NCBI RefSeq assembly: GCF_020687045.1
Contig: NZ_JAJEPW010000007.1
Span: forward strand, 1 to 64,000
Origin: Vescimonas cirricatena
Lineage (GTDB): Bacteria; Bacillota; Clostridia; Oscillospirales; Oscillospiraceae
Length of the DNA: 64,000 nt
Direction of reading: 5' to 3'
The notes under the pieces were generated by a model. It ran no database searches. It was not told where the DNA came from and saw nothing but the letters and a program-made list of their open reading frames with translations. The position numbers and the translations under genes are program-made. The number at the start of each line of letters is the position of its first letter. The stretch's first letter is position 1. This document shows, one piece after another, positions 18,407 to 26,834 of the stretch.

Positions 18407-19189
18407 ATGAATGATACAAAAAAACTATTAGAAGTACGCGACTTGCACAAAGCATATTCCAAAGAGGGGGTTCCAACAAAAGCACTAAACGGAATTACCT
18501 TTGATGTTCTGAATGGCGAATATTTGGGAATTATGGGAGCCAGCGGTTCTGGAAAAACAACATTGTTGAATTGTATTGCTACGGTCATTAAACCAACCTC
18601 TGGACAAATTTTACTTTCAGGTGCCAATATAAGCTCTTTTGATGGCACGAAGTTGGCTGAATATCGTGGCAACAAGATTGGTTATCTATTTCAAGATTTT
18701 GCTTTACTTGATAATCTAACTGGTAAAGAAAATATTATATTGCCTTTATCAATTCATAATATTGACATTGTTACAGCGGAAAAAAAGCTAAAAGATATAG
18801 CAGATTTTCTTGGAATTACAGACGTTCTTTCTAAATTTCCGTCACAAATGTCGGGCGGTCAAAAACAACGCGTAGCTGCTGCACGTAGTTTGATTTCTGA
18901 CCCCGATATTATTTTGGCTGATGAACCTACAGGTGCATTAGATACAAAATCAGCACGTTTACTCATGGAGAAGTTACAGGAAATCAATCTTAGGCGTGGA
19001 CGCACAATCCTAATGGTCACGCATGACCCTAACGCCGCGAGTTTCTGTTCTCGTATTTTGTTCATTCAAGACGGTGTTATTTTCCATGAGTTACGTCGTA
19101 AAATTCCAAATGAAACACAGGAAGATTTTTATGCACGTATTTTACAAGTGATGGCTCAAATGGGGGGAGGAAGTGCAAATGTTCTTTAA
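18407..19189 (+). CDS. ABC transporter ATP-binding protein, BceA-like
   Basis: 260 residues with the full set of ABC motifs: Walker A GASGSGKT near residue 45, Q-loop YLFQDF, signature SGGQKQR near 147, Walker B IILADEP, and H-loop VTHD. With the FtsX-like permease encoded next it belongs to the BceAB/peptide-7-exporter group. In that group transporters free or remove cell-wall-active peptide antibiotics such as bacitracin or nisin. GTGAGGTGTGAGAT precedes the ATG. The gene is clearly richer in A+T than the conjugation genes around it, a sign of separate origin. Confidence 0.9.
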   Translation: MNDTKKLLEVRDLHKAYSKEGVPTKALNGITFDVLNGEYLGIMGASGSGKTTLLNCIATVIKPTSGQILLSGANISSFDGTKLAEYRGNKIGYLFQDFALLDNLTGKENIILPLSIHNIDIVTAEKKLKDIADFLGITDVLSKFPSQMSGGQKQRVAAARSLISDPDIILADEPTGALDTKSARLLMEKLQEINLRRGRTILMVTHDPNAASFCSRILFIQDGVIFHELRRKIPNETQEDFYARILQVMAQMGGGSANVL

Positions 19190-21329
19190 TCTCACATGGC
19201 GAAACGCCAAACGGAGCCGTAGCGAAAACCTAATTTATTTTCTGACAATGATAACAGCCGTAGCAATGTTTTATATAGTGCTTTCTCTTGGACAACAGGA
19301 CGTAATACGTTTTTTAAGTGAAATTGAGAGCGACGCAGTAGAACGGTTGCTTACTAATCTTTTACCGACGGTTTATCTTTGTGCTTTATTATTTGTGTTC
19401 TTTCTCGTAGTATTTGCAAACAAATATCAACTTGAATGTCGTAGTCGAGAACTGGGGCTTTATTTGATGTTTGGAATGACAAAGATTAAATTATTTATTC
19501 AAATAATGACAGAGGGGCTAATCACGTCGTTTTTAGCTCTTTTAGGAGGGCTTGTATGCGGTGGCTTTTTATCCGAAGCTATAAGTCTTACAACCGCGCG
19601 TTTAGTAGGGCATGGTATCATTACACACCAATTAAGTTTTTCTGTAAGTGCCGCTATTTTCACATCGTTAGGCTTCTTGATTATTCAGTTTGTAGCATTG
19701 TTTGTTCTATGCGGAAAGCTGTTCCGTAAAGAGCTACATCAACTTGTTTATGGAGAGATGGCGAAAAAGCAACGCACAGGGAATCCATATGTAAGTTTCG
19801 TATCGTTTGCTATAGGCACCGTAATTTTGCTTGTCGCGTACTGGATTGTTGTAGAGCATTTTATGGCTGCGAGTGGGGCAATGCTGCTTATTGCCGTTTT
19901 ACTTGGAATTATCGGAACAATTCTATTTATTCGAGGACTTGCAAGAATTTTGAGTATATGGGCAGCTTCTATAAAACACAAAGCCACAAGAGGACTTTAT
20001 GTATTTACTTTACGGCAGTTGCATGAAAATGTCGTTAATAAATATATTTCAATCAGCGTAGCGTCCATTCTGATGATGCTTACTATTATGTTAATTACCG
20101 ACGGCTCAGTGCGCATAATGTCATATGGAAGTGAATTGACACGAGGTACTTCTGTTTATGACTTTACTGTAATGGGCAACGACCAAATTGTTGAGAAGTA
20201 TCTTTCCAACGAACAAATTCGTCCTTATGTATCAAATCTGAACCGTATGGAAATAGGAAATATAAAATCCACTGCTTCGGATGGGATAAGTTCTCCTGTT
20301 GATTGGTCGAAATTTAGGAAACAAATCGTGCAGCATTTACCTCAAGATGTAGTAGACCCTGCCACACAAGAAGATGGTATGTATAGTTTTGGCTCCGACC
20401 AACCTGCTGCCTTAAACCTTTTAGGTCTTATTGATACTGGTAGTTCTTCTCCTTATTTGCTTCCTGTATCTTCCTATAATCGGTTATTGGATGCCGCGGG
20501 AGAAAAACAGATTAGCCTTGGGAACAATGAAGTTGTCTATTATCTCAACCCAGATTTTTTAGGTAATGCTCAAGATGAAACGGTTACACTGTTAAATCAA
20601 ATTGCAGCAGACGCACAGGCGAATAATGAAGCGTTGCTTTCTATCAACGAAAGACCATTTTATCTTGTTCCCTCTGTACCGATGAAAGGGTTGACCGCAG
20701 ATGAAAATATCAAGATTATAACTGCATTGATTGTTTCAGATGAGATATATTCAGAATTTGTAAATTCAGACACTTGTATGGTTTATTGGAACTTTTGTAT
20801 TCCTAATGAACTTGTTGAAACAAAAGGTTTAATGTTACCGATTATGGAAGCTCGTGATTTGTTAAAACCATCTGGTCTATATTACGAAAGCTATCTTAAT
20901 AATTTTGGGCGACAATTATTTTATGTTATTTCCGGAAGTTATACAACACTATACATGGGATTTATGTTTTTGATTATTGCGTGTGCATTACTTGCCCTGC
21001 AATTCTTGACGCAAATGCAAACTACAAAATCAAGGTATCTAACACTCTCTATTTTAGGAGCACGACGTGAACAAATTAAGCGTTCTATCAACCAACAAGT
21101 ATTATGGTATTTCCTGCTTCCTCTTATATTAGCGTGTATCAGCGGAGCAGTAGGGATATATGCCATGCAGCTATATTTATATTCAGGAGCGGCACACCTT
21201 GAACAGTCCTATCCTCTTTTAATTGCTATGGCTGTTATTGTTGTTCTTGTTATGGTAATTTACGGTGTGGCTGTTGCTCGAACAGCTAATCGTGAAATAG
21301 GAAAGCTCAATTACAAGCCCAATTCTTAA
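19179..21329 (+). CDS. FtsX-like ABC permease, BceB-like
   Basis: 716 residues from ATG 19179 (GGGGGGAGG at 19162-19170). Paired membrane segments at the N-terminus, about ten in total, and a large extracellular loop between about residues 310 and 570 give the BceB layout. In BceB proteins that loop senses the peptide and the permease signals to the histidine kinase. It overlaps the ATPase gene. FtsX domains are visible in the hydrophobic block before the loop (about 60-270) and at the C-terminus (about 590-700). Confidence 0.88.
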   Translation: MFFNLTWRNAKRSRSENLIYFLTMITAVAMFYIVLSLGQQDVIRFLSEIESDAVERLLTNLLPTVYLCALLFVFFLVVFANKYQLECRSRELGLYLMFGMTKIKLFIQIMTEGLITSFLALLGGLVCGGFLSEAISLTTARLVGHGIITHQLSFSVSAAIFTSLGFLIIQFVALFVLCGKLFRKELHQLVYGEMAKKQRTGNPYVSFVSFAIGTVILLVAYWIVVEHFMAASGAMLLIAVLLGIIGTILFIRGLARILSIWAASIKHKATRGLYVFTLRQLHENVVNKYISISVASILMMLTIMLITDGSVRIMSYGSELTRGTSVYDFTVMGNDQIVEKYLSNEQIRPYVSNLNRMEIGNIKSTASDGISSPVDWSKFRKQIVQHLPQDVVDPATQEDGMYSFGSDQPAALNLLGLIDTGSSSPYLLPVSSYNRLLDAAGEKQISLGNNEVVYYLNPDFLGNAQDETVTLLNQIAADAQANNEALLSINERPFYLVPSVPMKGLTADENIKIITALIVSDEIYSEFVNSDTCMVYWNFCIPNELVETKGLMLPIMEARDLLKPSGLYYESYLNNFGRQLFYVISGSYTTLYMGFMFLIIACALLALQFLTQMQTTKSRYLTLSILGARREQIKRSINQQVLWYFLLPLILACISGAVGIYAMQLYLYSGAAHLEQSYPLLIAMAVIVVLVMVIYGVAVARTANREIGKLNYKPNS

Positions 21330-21366
21330 CAGGCTTATAAATATTATGGGAAAGGAGGCGGACATA

Positions 21367-22050
21367 TTGGCAAAGATAGTTGTGGTTGAAGATGATGTTT
21401 ATATGCGAGAAGAACTGTTGAACTTATTAGAAAAATCGGGATATGATACGATTGGATTATCGGATTTTGAAAACGCAGTATCAGAAATAGCAGCATATTT
21501 TCCCGACTTAATTTTGCTTGACATCAATCTTCCCTTTCGTTCGGGTTTTGAAATATGTAAAGAGTTGAAAGCTAAACAGATTGGTACGGTACTCGTATTG
21601 ACTGCAAGAGATAAATTGCAGGACGAACTGCACGCATTAGACTTGGGGGCTGATGACTATTTAACAAAACCTTGTAATATGTCACGTTTACTTGCCCGAA
21701 TTAAAAATCTTCTTCGACGTAAAGAAGAACAGGTACAGCAAGGGTTACTTGATGGAGGTGGTTTTTTACTTGACCCGAATACCTTTACAATTTATGTAGG
21801 GAATAGCTCTTACCTTATGCCACCGAACGAAGGAAAAATATTACTTGCTCTCTTGAAAAATAGCCCTAAGATTGTTTCTAAAAAAGAATTATGCATTAGA
21901 CTATGGGGAACAGAAGAATTTATAGACGAAAATGCATTACAAGTAAATTTTACTCGGCTGCGAAAAACGCTTCGTGAATTTGGTCTTGAAGAACGTATAG
22001 AAACAGTGCGCGGTCAAGGCTACCGCTTGAAAGAGCAGGTGCGCTTATGA
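21367..22050 (+). CDS. OmpR/BceR-type response regulator
   Basis: 227 residues from TTG 21367, nine bases after AAAGGAGG. The receiver domain has the acidic pair in VVVEDD, phosphoacceptor Asp near residue 53 in LLDINLPF, and Lys in LTKPCN. A winged-helix DNA-binding domain follows (about 130-225, ending RGQGYRLKE). It probably activates the adjacent transporter genes. It overlaps the kinase gene by 4 bp. Confidence 0.92.
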   Translation: MAKIVVVEDDVYMREELLNLLEKSGYDTIGLSDFENAVSEIAAYFPDLILLDINLPFRSGFEICKELKAKQIGTVLVLTARDKLQDELHALDLGADDYLTKPCNMSRLLARIKNLLRRKEEQVQQGLLDGGGFLLDPNTFTIYVGNSSYLMPPNEGKILLALLKNSPKIVSKKELCIRLWGTEEFIDENALQVNFTRLRKTLREFGLEERIETVRGQGYRLKEQVRL

Positions 22051-23075
22051 ATAAGTTGAAAATACTTTTAATCTATATTTCCTCTAACCGGGTATGGATT
22101 ATTACACTTGCCTGTTTGGACTTGTTCTTTATATTTCTTGCTTGGTTGGCTAACCCTGATTATTTTATAAATTATGCTGCATTGATAATTTTTGTGTCAT
22201 TTGCCGCACTTGCTATTCCTCTTGCTATATCAATCAGAAAACGTAACAAGGCAGACGCTATTTTTCGGCGTTTTCTATTAGAGCCGGACGATACCAACGA
22301 ATACTTACTGTGTGAAGCTGTTCCCGCTGTAATACGCCCTCTTATCTGTGAATTGGGAAAACATTTGAGGACGCAGCAAGAATATATCAACGAACAGAAA
22401 ATTACAGTTACAGACTATGAACACTATGTTGAAAATTGGGTGCATGAAATCAAAAAACCACTATCCCTTATGACCTTGCTACTGGATAATCGAAAAGATG
22501 AAATGTCCCCTTTGGTTCATACTCGTATGCTTTATGTACGCGACCATACCCGACAGGATATAGAACAAATTCTATACTTTTCAAGGCTTGGGGCTACACA
22601 TAAGGATTACTCTTTTGAGTCGCTTTCAATTCTTGGAACTTGCCGTGAAGCAGTTGAAGATAATTTAACGCTTCTTGAAGAAGCCGGATTTTCTATTGAA
22701 TATACCGAAAACGATTATCAAGTGATTTCTGACAAAAAAGGTCTGATGTTCATTTTAGGACAGATAATCAGTAATAGTGTGAAATATGTGGGAAACAACC
22801 TTGCCCCACGGCTCATATTTTCCATAGCTGATAGTATGAATAGTGAACAGATTTCTTTATCTATCAAAGACAACGGCACAAGCATACCATTGTCTGACTT
22901 ACCCTTTGTTTTCGACAAGGGGTTTACCGGAGATACGGGCAGTTACCTTAGTCGTTCTACAGGTATGGGCTTATACCTTGTTCAGAAAATGGCAACTGAC
23001 TTATTTATCACGGTGGAGCTTAAAAACAATTCATACGGTGGAACAACCGTAACCTTGACGTTTCCAAAAGTGTAA
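22047..23075 (+). CDS. BceS-type intramembrane-sensing histidine kinase
   Basis: 342 residues. Two membrane helices lie close together (about 14-34 and 39-60) with almost no extracellular loop, as in intramembrane-sensing kinases that depend on a BceAB transporter. The H-box is WVHEIKKPLS with His near 133. HATPase motifs include N near 235 (IISNSVKY), DNGTSIP and GMGLYLV. It autophosphorylates and passes the phosphate to the response regulator encoded just before it. Confidence 0.92.
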   Translation: MNKLKILLIYISSNRVWIITLACLDLFFIFLAWLANPDYFINYAALIIFVSFAALAIPLAISIRKRNKADAIFRRFLLEPDDTNEYLLCEAVPAVIRPLICELGKHLRTQQEYINEQKITVTDYEHYVENWVHEIKKPLSLMTLLLDNRKDEMSPLVHTRMLYVRDHTRQDIEQILYFSRLGATHKDYSFESLSILGTCREAVEDNLTLLEEAGFSIEYTENDYQVISDKKGLMFILGQIISNSVKYVGNNLAPRLIFSIADSMNSEQISLSIKDNGTSIPLSDLPFVFDKGFTGDTGSYLSRSTGMGLYLVQKMATDLFITVELKNNSYGGTTVTLTFPKV

Positions 23076-23097
23076 CGTCTATTTGGGAGGTAGTGAA

Positions 23098-23595
23098 ATG
23101 CAGTTACAGAATGAAATAGTAAAAAAGCACACGCCAATAAAAAGCTTGCTCATTGATTGGTTAATTATATTTGGAACGTATCTTTTTATCCGCATATTCT
23201 TTGCCCTCTTTGGGCTTCATCAGAATATTGTCCTCTTGGGCTGTTGCCTTGCGATATTGCCCTATCTTTTTGGGGCGTTATATTTACAGAAATCCCACAA
23301 GCAATGTCAATTATGGCTTGCTGCATTGGCTATTTTAATACCGTCGGTCGTTGAAAAAGCAGCAATATATTTATTTGGTGCGTACTTATACAATTTAAGA
23401 CCGATAAATGTTGTAGGAGTTATGGAAGCGATTAAGAGTAACGCACCATATACAAACTTCATTAAAAATCAATCAGCACAGAATTTAATAAATCTATCAT
23501 ATTTTAATTGGACATATATTCTATGCAGTATAGCTATTTCTGTTTTGGTTATCCTGCTTTTACATAAGACAAAACAAAAAAGTAATAAAGGATAA
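23098..23595 (+). CDS. Small polytopic membrane protein after BceRS
   Basis: 165 residues from ATG 23098 (GGGAGG at 23085-23090). It has about four hydrophobic segments (about 20-38, 45-65, 75-95, 138-158) and a Lys-rich C-terminus. It has no recognised family. It is the last gene of the peptide-resistance operon and shares its low GC, so it may be an accessory immunity or sensor subunit of that system. Confidence 0.65.
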   Translation: MQLQNEIVKKHTPIKSLLIDWLIIFGTYLFIRIFFALFGLHQNIVLLGCCLAILPYLFGALYLQKSHKQCQLWLAALAILIPSVVEKAAIYLFGAYLYNLRPINVVGVMEAIKSNAPYTNFIKNQSAQNLINLSYFNWTYILCSIAISVLVILLLHKTKQKSNKG

Positions 23596-23698
23596 TGAGA
23601 AATTTTTGAAATTGACATAGTATAGAACATCTGCCGGACGACGGCAAAGAAAAAAAGCCGTCGCAACGCAGACAGGTTTTCACGCGCCTATTCTATTT

Positions 23699-23734
23699 CG
23701 GCGGCTTTGATTTTCAGAGCCGCCGTTTCTTTTT
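23699..23734 (+). terminator. Terminator after the resistance operon
   Basis: CGGCGGCT (23699-23706) pairs with AGCCGCCG (23718-23725), followed by TTTCTTTTT. A second, shorter inverted repeat lies just upstream (near 23638-23663). Confidence 0.75.
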
Positions 23735-23802
23735 ATCTATCTAAATTCTAACGATAACTCTCCTACTAGATAAAGACATGGCGGTATCAAGGAGGTATCG
23801 TC

Positions 23803-23880
23803 ATGTCCTTTTTCCTATGCCCTAATAGACTGTTATCAAAAAAAGCCATTACCCGCCAACGGGTTATTCTGGCTACATAG
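23803..23880 (+). CDS. 25-residue leader-type peptide
   Basis: ATG 23803 follows AAGGAGG with good spacing. The frame encodes MSFFLCPNRLLSKKAITRQR plus a few residues and stops at 23878-23880. It is followed by a strong terminator hairpin at 23922-23962 and then the sigma-factor gene. Leader peptide plus hairpin suggests attenuation of the regulatory module, comparable with the attenuated regulation known for Tn916-like elements; this is inference. Confidence 0.4.
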   Translation: MSFFLCPNRLLSKKAITRQRVILAT

Positions 23881-23921
23881 ATGAACTCACAAATCATACA
23901 TATACTTTTGATAATTCCTTT

Positions 23922-23962
23922 GCGCCTGTCTGCAATTTGCAGACGGGCGCATTTTGTATTTT
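23922..23962 (+). terminator. Terminator/attenuator upstream of sigma gene
   Basis: A 13-bp stem (23922-23934 with 23938-23950, one G-T pair) and a three-base loop are followed by ATTTTGTATTTTA. It lies 126 bp before the sigma-factor gene and 42 bp after a 25-codon leader frame. Confidence 0.7.
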
Positions 23963-24087
23963 ATCAAAAAACTTTTTCAAAAAATTTCTAAAACCAACGT
24001 CCATTTTGAAGTGCGTTGGTTTGAGGGTTTACGAAAGGGGACATTTCAAACTCCACCGCTTTCGCGGCAGCGAAAGGAGGTGAGAAC

Positions 24088-24528
24088 ATGAACGAGCCTA
24101 TTCGTACCCAATGGCAAATCCGTTGTGCTTTTAACGGCTTTTGCAAACTGGCGTTGAAGCGAGAAGCTATGAATGCCCACAGGGACACAAAGCAGCGACA
24201 ATTACGCGAGGTTACTTTTTCTGACCTGTCGCCACTGGAAGAAAAACAGCTCTACGTCTGCGACGAGTATTTTGCAGATGATGAAGCAGAACAGTCTTTC
24301 GTTGTCGGCGGCAAAGAAATTACTGCGAAGCTGCTTGCCGAAGCCCTGCACAGTTTGCCGGAAGAAAAGCGGGAAACCGTACTGCTGTATTATTTCTTTG
24401 ACATGAGCGAACGCGAGATTGCAAAGTTTTGTAATCTGTCAAGGACAACGGTACAGTCCCGCCGGACAAGCTCAATGAAGCTGTTAAAACGCTATTTGGA
24501 GGAAAAAGCCTATGACTGCACAGATTAG
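24088..24528 (+). CDS. Sigma-70-like factor of Tn916/Tn1549 type
   Basis: 146 residues. The C-terminal half has a sigma region 4 helix-turn-helix (LPEEKRETVLLYYFFDMSER and the following residues through RTTVQSRR). It corresponds to the regulatory sigma-like protein that activates excision and transfer genes in Tn916-family elements. An AAAGGAGG site lies before ATG 24088, and the end overlaps the next gene by 17 bp. Confidence 0.85.
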   Translation: MNEPIRTQWQIRCAFNGFCKLALKREAMNAHRDTKQRQLREVTFSDLSPLEEKQLYVCDEYFADDEAEQSFVVGGKEITAKLLAEALHSLPEEKRETVLLYYFFDMSEREIAKFCNLSRTTVQSRRTSSMKLLKRYLEEKAYDCTD

Positions 24529-24763
24529 TAAATCAGAACAGGACGAACGCGGCTTGTTGCCTTACCCGGTAATCATAGCCGCTACTAAGGGCGACCCGGA
24601 AGCTATGAACATTGTCGTACAGCATTACGAAAGCTACATAGCGTCCCTGTCTATGCGAAAGCTGCGTGATGAGCGCGGAAATATCTATTGGGGCATAGAT
24701 GAGGATATACGCGACCGCTTGCGTTCGCGTCTTATGCGGGCTGTCCTTTCATTCAAGGTTTGA
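24512..24763 (+). CDS. Helix-turn-helix regulatory protein (Tn916 Orf8-like)
   Basis: 83 residues. The conserved core is PYPVIIAATKGDPEAMNIVV followed by HYESYI and a basic C-terminal half with RDRLRSRLMRAVLSF. This is the short HTH_16-like protein that always follows the sigma-like gene in Tn916/Tn1549 elements. It probably works with the sigma-like protein as a two-part activator. Confidence 0.85.
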   Translation: MTAQISKSEQDERGLLPYPVIIAATKGDPEAMNIVVQHYESYIASLSMRKLRDERGNIYWGIDEDIRDRLRSRLMRAVLSFKV

Positions 24764-25172
24764 GATAACCACAAGCAGCGTCCCCCTTTCCGCTGCCTGT
24801 TGACTTGACCTTACTTGCTCTTTGACAAAGAAAGCGACGCAAGATAACGGCGACGCAGTATAGGGCAAATCGGATACGTCCTTTTTGCGTTGAGCCATAC
24901 GGCAGGTGCGCCATGACGCTTTTCTTCTATTGGAGAAAGTCGAGCGACCACCACCACGCCGGGGAACAAGTGTAGCGGCTTGTGGGCGACGACACGCACT
25001 AAGGGTAGACAAGCCTTTATAGCCATAGTCCGAGCGTTAAAAGCGTCGCAGGCATTGGGTAGAGCTGCCTTAACGGGCAGGGGTGGAACTCCCGCGAGGT
25101 TGTGCTAACAGCCGTCCGATTAAAGCCCCTTTTACTATTCACTTTTCCTAATATTGAAAGGGGGACGATACT
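24764..25172 (+). ncRNA. Gene-free 409-bp block, candidate structured RNA
   Basis: Between the HTH gene and xis there is no convincing plus-strand gene. The sequence contains short stems, for example CTGCC-TTAAC-GGGCAG, and several conserved-looking GC-rich segments. Minus-strand frames here (such as 24811-25026) are rich in Arg, Pro and Ser, lack a good ribosome site and are probably not translated. It could be an RNA, an Int/Xis-binding region or a long leader of xis. Confidence 0.3.
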
Positions 25173-25376
25173 ATGAGTAACGCCGACGTGCCTATTTGGG
25201 AAAAATACACGCTTACGATAGATGAAGCAGCTAAATACTTCCGTATCGGAGAAAACAAGCTGCGTAAATTAGCCGAGGAAAATCCTGCCGCCGGGTGGGT
25301 TATTATGAACGGCAACCGTATTCAAATCAAGCGCAAACAGTTTGAAAAAATGATTGATACCATAGACACAATCTGA
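25173..25376 (+). CDS. xis: Excisionase (Tn916-type Xis)
   Basis: 67 residues. An HTH core LTIDEAAKYFRIGENKLRKL and a basic end (RIQIKRKQFEKMIDTI) match Tn916 Xis. It bends DNA at the element ends and directs the integrase toward excision. GAAAGGGGGACGATACT precedes ATG 25173. The integrase gene follows after 80 bp. Confidence 0.9.
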   Translation: MSNADVPIWEKYTLTIDEAAKYFRIGENKLRKLAEENPAAGWVIMNGNRIQIKRKQFEKMIDTIDTI

Positions 25377-25456
25377 TAGTGAAATTGAGCCTTGAATGTG
25401 CTATAATGGGATAAGCATATCAAGGCTCTTTCCGTCTTGGAAAGGAGCATTGAAAA

Positions 25457-26650
25457 ATGTCAAAGAAAAGACGTGACAGCAAAAATCGAGTTTTGCGGTC
25501 GGGAGAGAGCCAGAGAAAAGACGGAAGATATGCTTACAAATATATAGATACCTTTGGTAATCCGCAGTTTGTGTATGCGTGGAAGTTAGTACCTACGGAC
25601 AAGACCCCTGCCGGAAAGCGTGAGGATATATCCCTACGAGAAAAGGTAAAAGAGATACAGAAAGACCTTGACGACGGGATAGACACCATAGGCAAGAAAA
25701 TGACGGTCTGCCAACTTTATGCAAAGCAGATACGCCACCGGGGAAATGTAAGGTACAATACGAAAAACGGACGCAAGCGGCTGATGAAGCTACTGGAAGA
25801 AGATAAACTTGGGGGCTGCCCGATTGACAGCGTGAAGCTGTCCGACGCGAAAGAATGGGCAATCCGCATGAAAGAAAAAGGAATTTCCTATAAGACTATC
25901 AGTAATGACAAGCGTTCCTTGAAAGCTGCCTTTTACACAGCGATACAGGACGATTGCATAAGGAAAAATCCTTTTGACTTCCAGTTAAACACTGTCATTG
26001 AAGATGATACAGAACCAAAGGTTCCGCTAACACCAGCGCAGGAAGAAAGTTTTTTGTCCTTTGCTCAAAATGACAAAGTTTATCAGAAGTATTATGACGA
26101 GCTTATTATTTTGCTTGGGACAGGGCTTCGTATCTCTGAACTTTGCGGGCTGACCGATACTGACATTAACTTTGAGAATAGGATAATCAATGTAGACCAC
26201 CAACTTTTAAGAAGTGCGGAAACAGGATATTACATTGAAACACCAAAAACGAAAAGCGGTATTCGTCAAATTCCAATGAGCGAAAAAGTATATGAAGCAT
26301 TTAACCGAGTGCTGAAACGGCGCAGGGGTGCAAAAGCTGTTACTATTGACGGTTACAGCAACTTCCTTTTCCTCAACCGGGACGGCTACCCGAAAACAGC
26401 TACCAATTATGACGGTATGTTTAGGGGGCTTGCAAAGAAGTACAACAAGTACCATGAGGAAGCTCTACCGAAAGTAATGACACCGCACACCTTACGTCAT
26501 ACGTTCTGTACCAACATGGCAAATGCCGGAATGAACCCGAAAGCATTACAGTACATTATGGGACATTCCAACATTACTATGACGCTGAACTATTACGCAC
26601 ACGCTACTTTCGACAGCGCAAAAGCTGAAATGCTGCGGATAGCAGCTTAG
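25457..26650 (+). CDS. int: Tyrosine integrase (Tn916/Tn1549 type)
   Basis: 397 residues. The arm-binding N-terminal domain (about 1-75) is followed by a SAM-like core-binding domain (about 85-165) and the catalytic domain. The catalytic domain has Arg near 225 (GTGLRISELCG), HTLRHTF near 343-349, and GHSNITMTLNYY with the nucleophilic Tyr near 378. It cuts and rejoins the element ends with little target specificity, preferring T-rich/A-rich sites. An AAAGGAGC site lies before ATG 25457. It is the last gene before the right end. Confidence 0.95.
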   Translation: MSKKRRDSKNRVLRSGESQRKDGRYAYKYIDTFGNPQFVYAWKLVPTDKTPAGKREDISLREKVKEIQKDLDDGIDTIGKKMTVCQLYAKQIRHRGNVRYNTKNGRKRLMKLLEEDKLGGCPIDSVKLSDAKEWAIRMKEKGISYKTISNDKRSLKAAFYTAIQDDCIRKNPFDFQLNTVIEDDTEPKVPLTPAQEESFLSFAQNDKVYQKYYDELIILLGTGLRISELCGLTDTDINFENRIINVDHQLLRSAETGYYIETPKTKSGIRQIPMSEKVYEAFNRVLKRRRGAKAVTIDGYSNFLFLNRDGYPKTATNYDGMFRGLAKKYNKYHEEALPKVMTPHTLRHTFCTNMANAGMNPKALQYIMGHSNITMTLNYYAHATFDSAKAEMLRIAA

Positions 26651-26744
26651 TAGTAAATCAAGGTTTTACTACTTCTTTACTACTTTTGAAAGCAAAAACC
26701 TAAGCGGATATAAAAATATATGTGAGTTTCTTCCGATACGAAAA

Positions 26745-26782
26745 ATGCCGGAAAAGCCTGTAAATACGGGCTATACCGGCAT
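26745..26782 (+). terminator. Hairpin after int near the element right end
   Basis: ATGCCGG (26745-26751) pairs with CCGGCAT (26776-26782), with an inner AGCC/GGCT stem. There is no T-run. The 26651-26821 interval has no gene; it also holds TTTACTAC repeats that could be integrase arm sites. Confidence 0.4.
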
Positions 26783-26821
26783 ATAAGAACTTCTAAAAAG
26801 ATAATCAAAATTCATATCTAA

Positions 26822-26834
26822 TTTTCTATGAAAA
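26822..26834. other. Probable attR junction of the Tn1549-like element
   Basis: TTTT-CTATG-AAAA at 26822-26834 fits the T-rich, spacer, A-rich insertion sites and coupling sequences of Tn916/Tn1549 elements. A frame encoding an M23 peptidase becomes recognisable immediately to its right, while the sequence to its left is AT-rich terminal DNA. The exact crossover base cannot be fixed from one end. Confidence 0.55.

Noticed and set aside
24811..25026. Minus-strand frame of 71 codons between the HTH gene and xis
   Set aside because: Basic, proline-rich composition, no clear ribosome site, and opposite to all neighbouring genes.
577..26690. 13-base match TACTACTTCTTTA near 577 and near 26680 as element ends
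   Set aside because: AT-rich, short and not placed at equivalent positions; likely chance.
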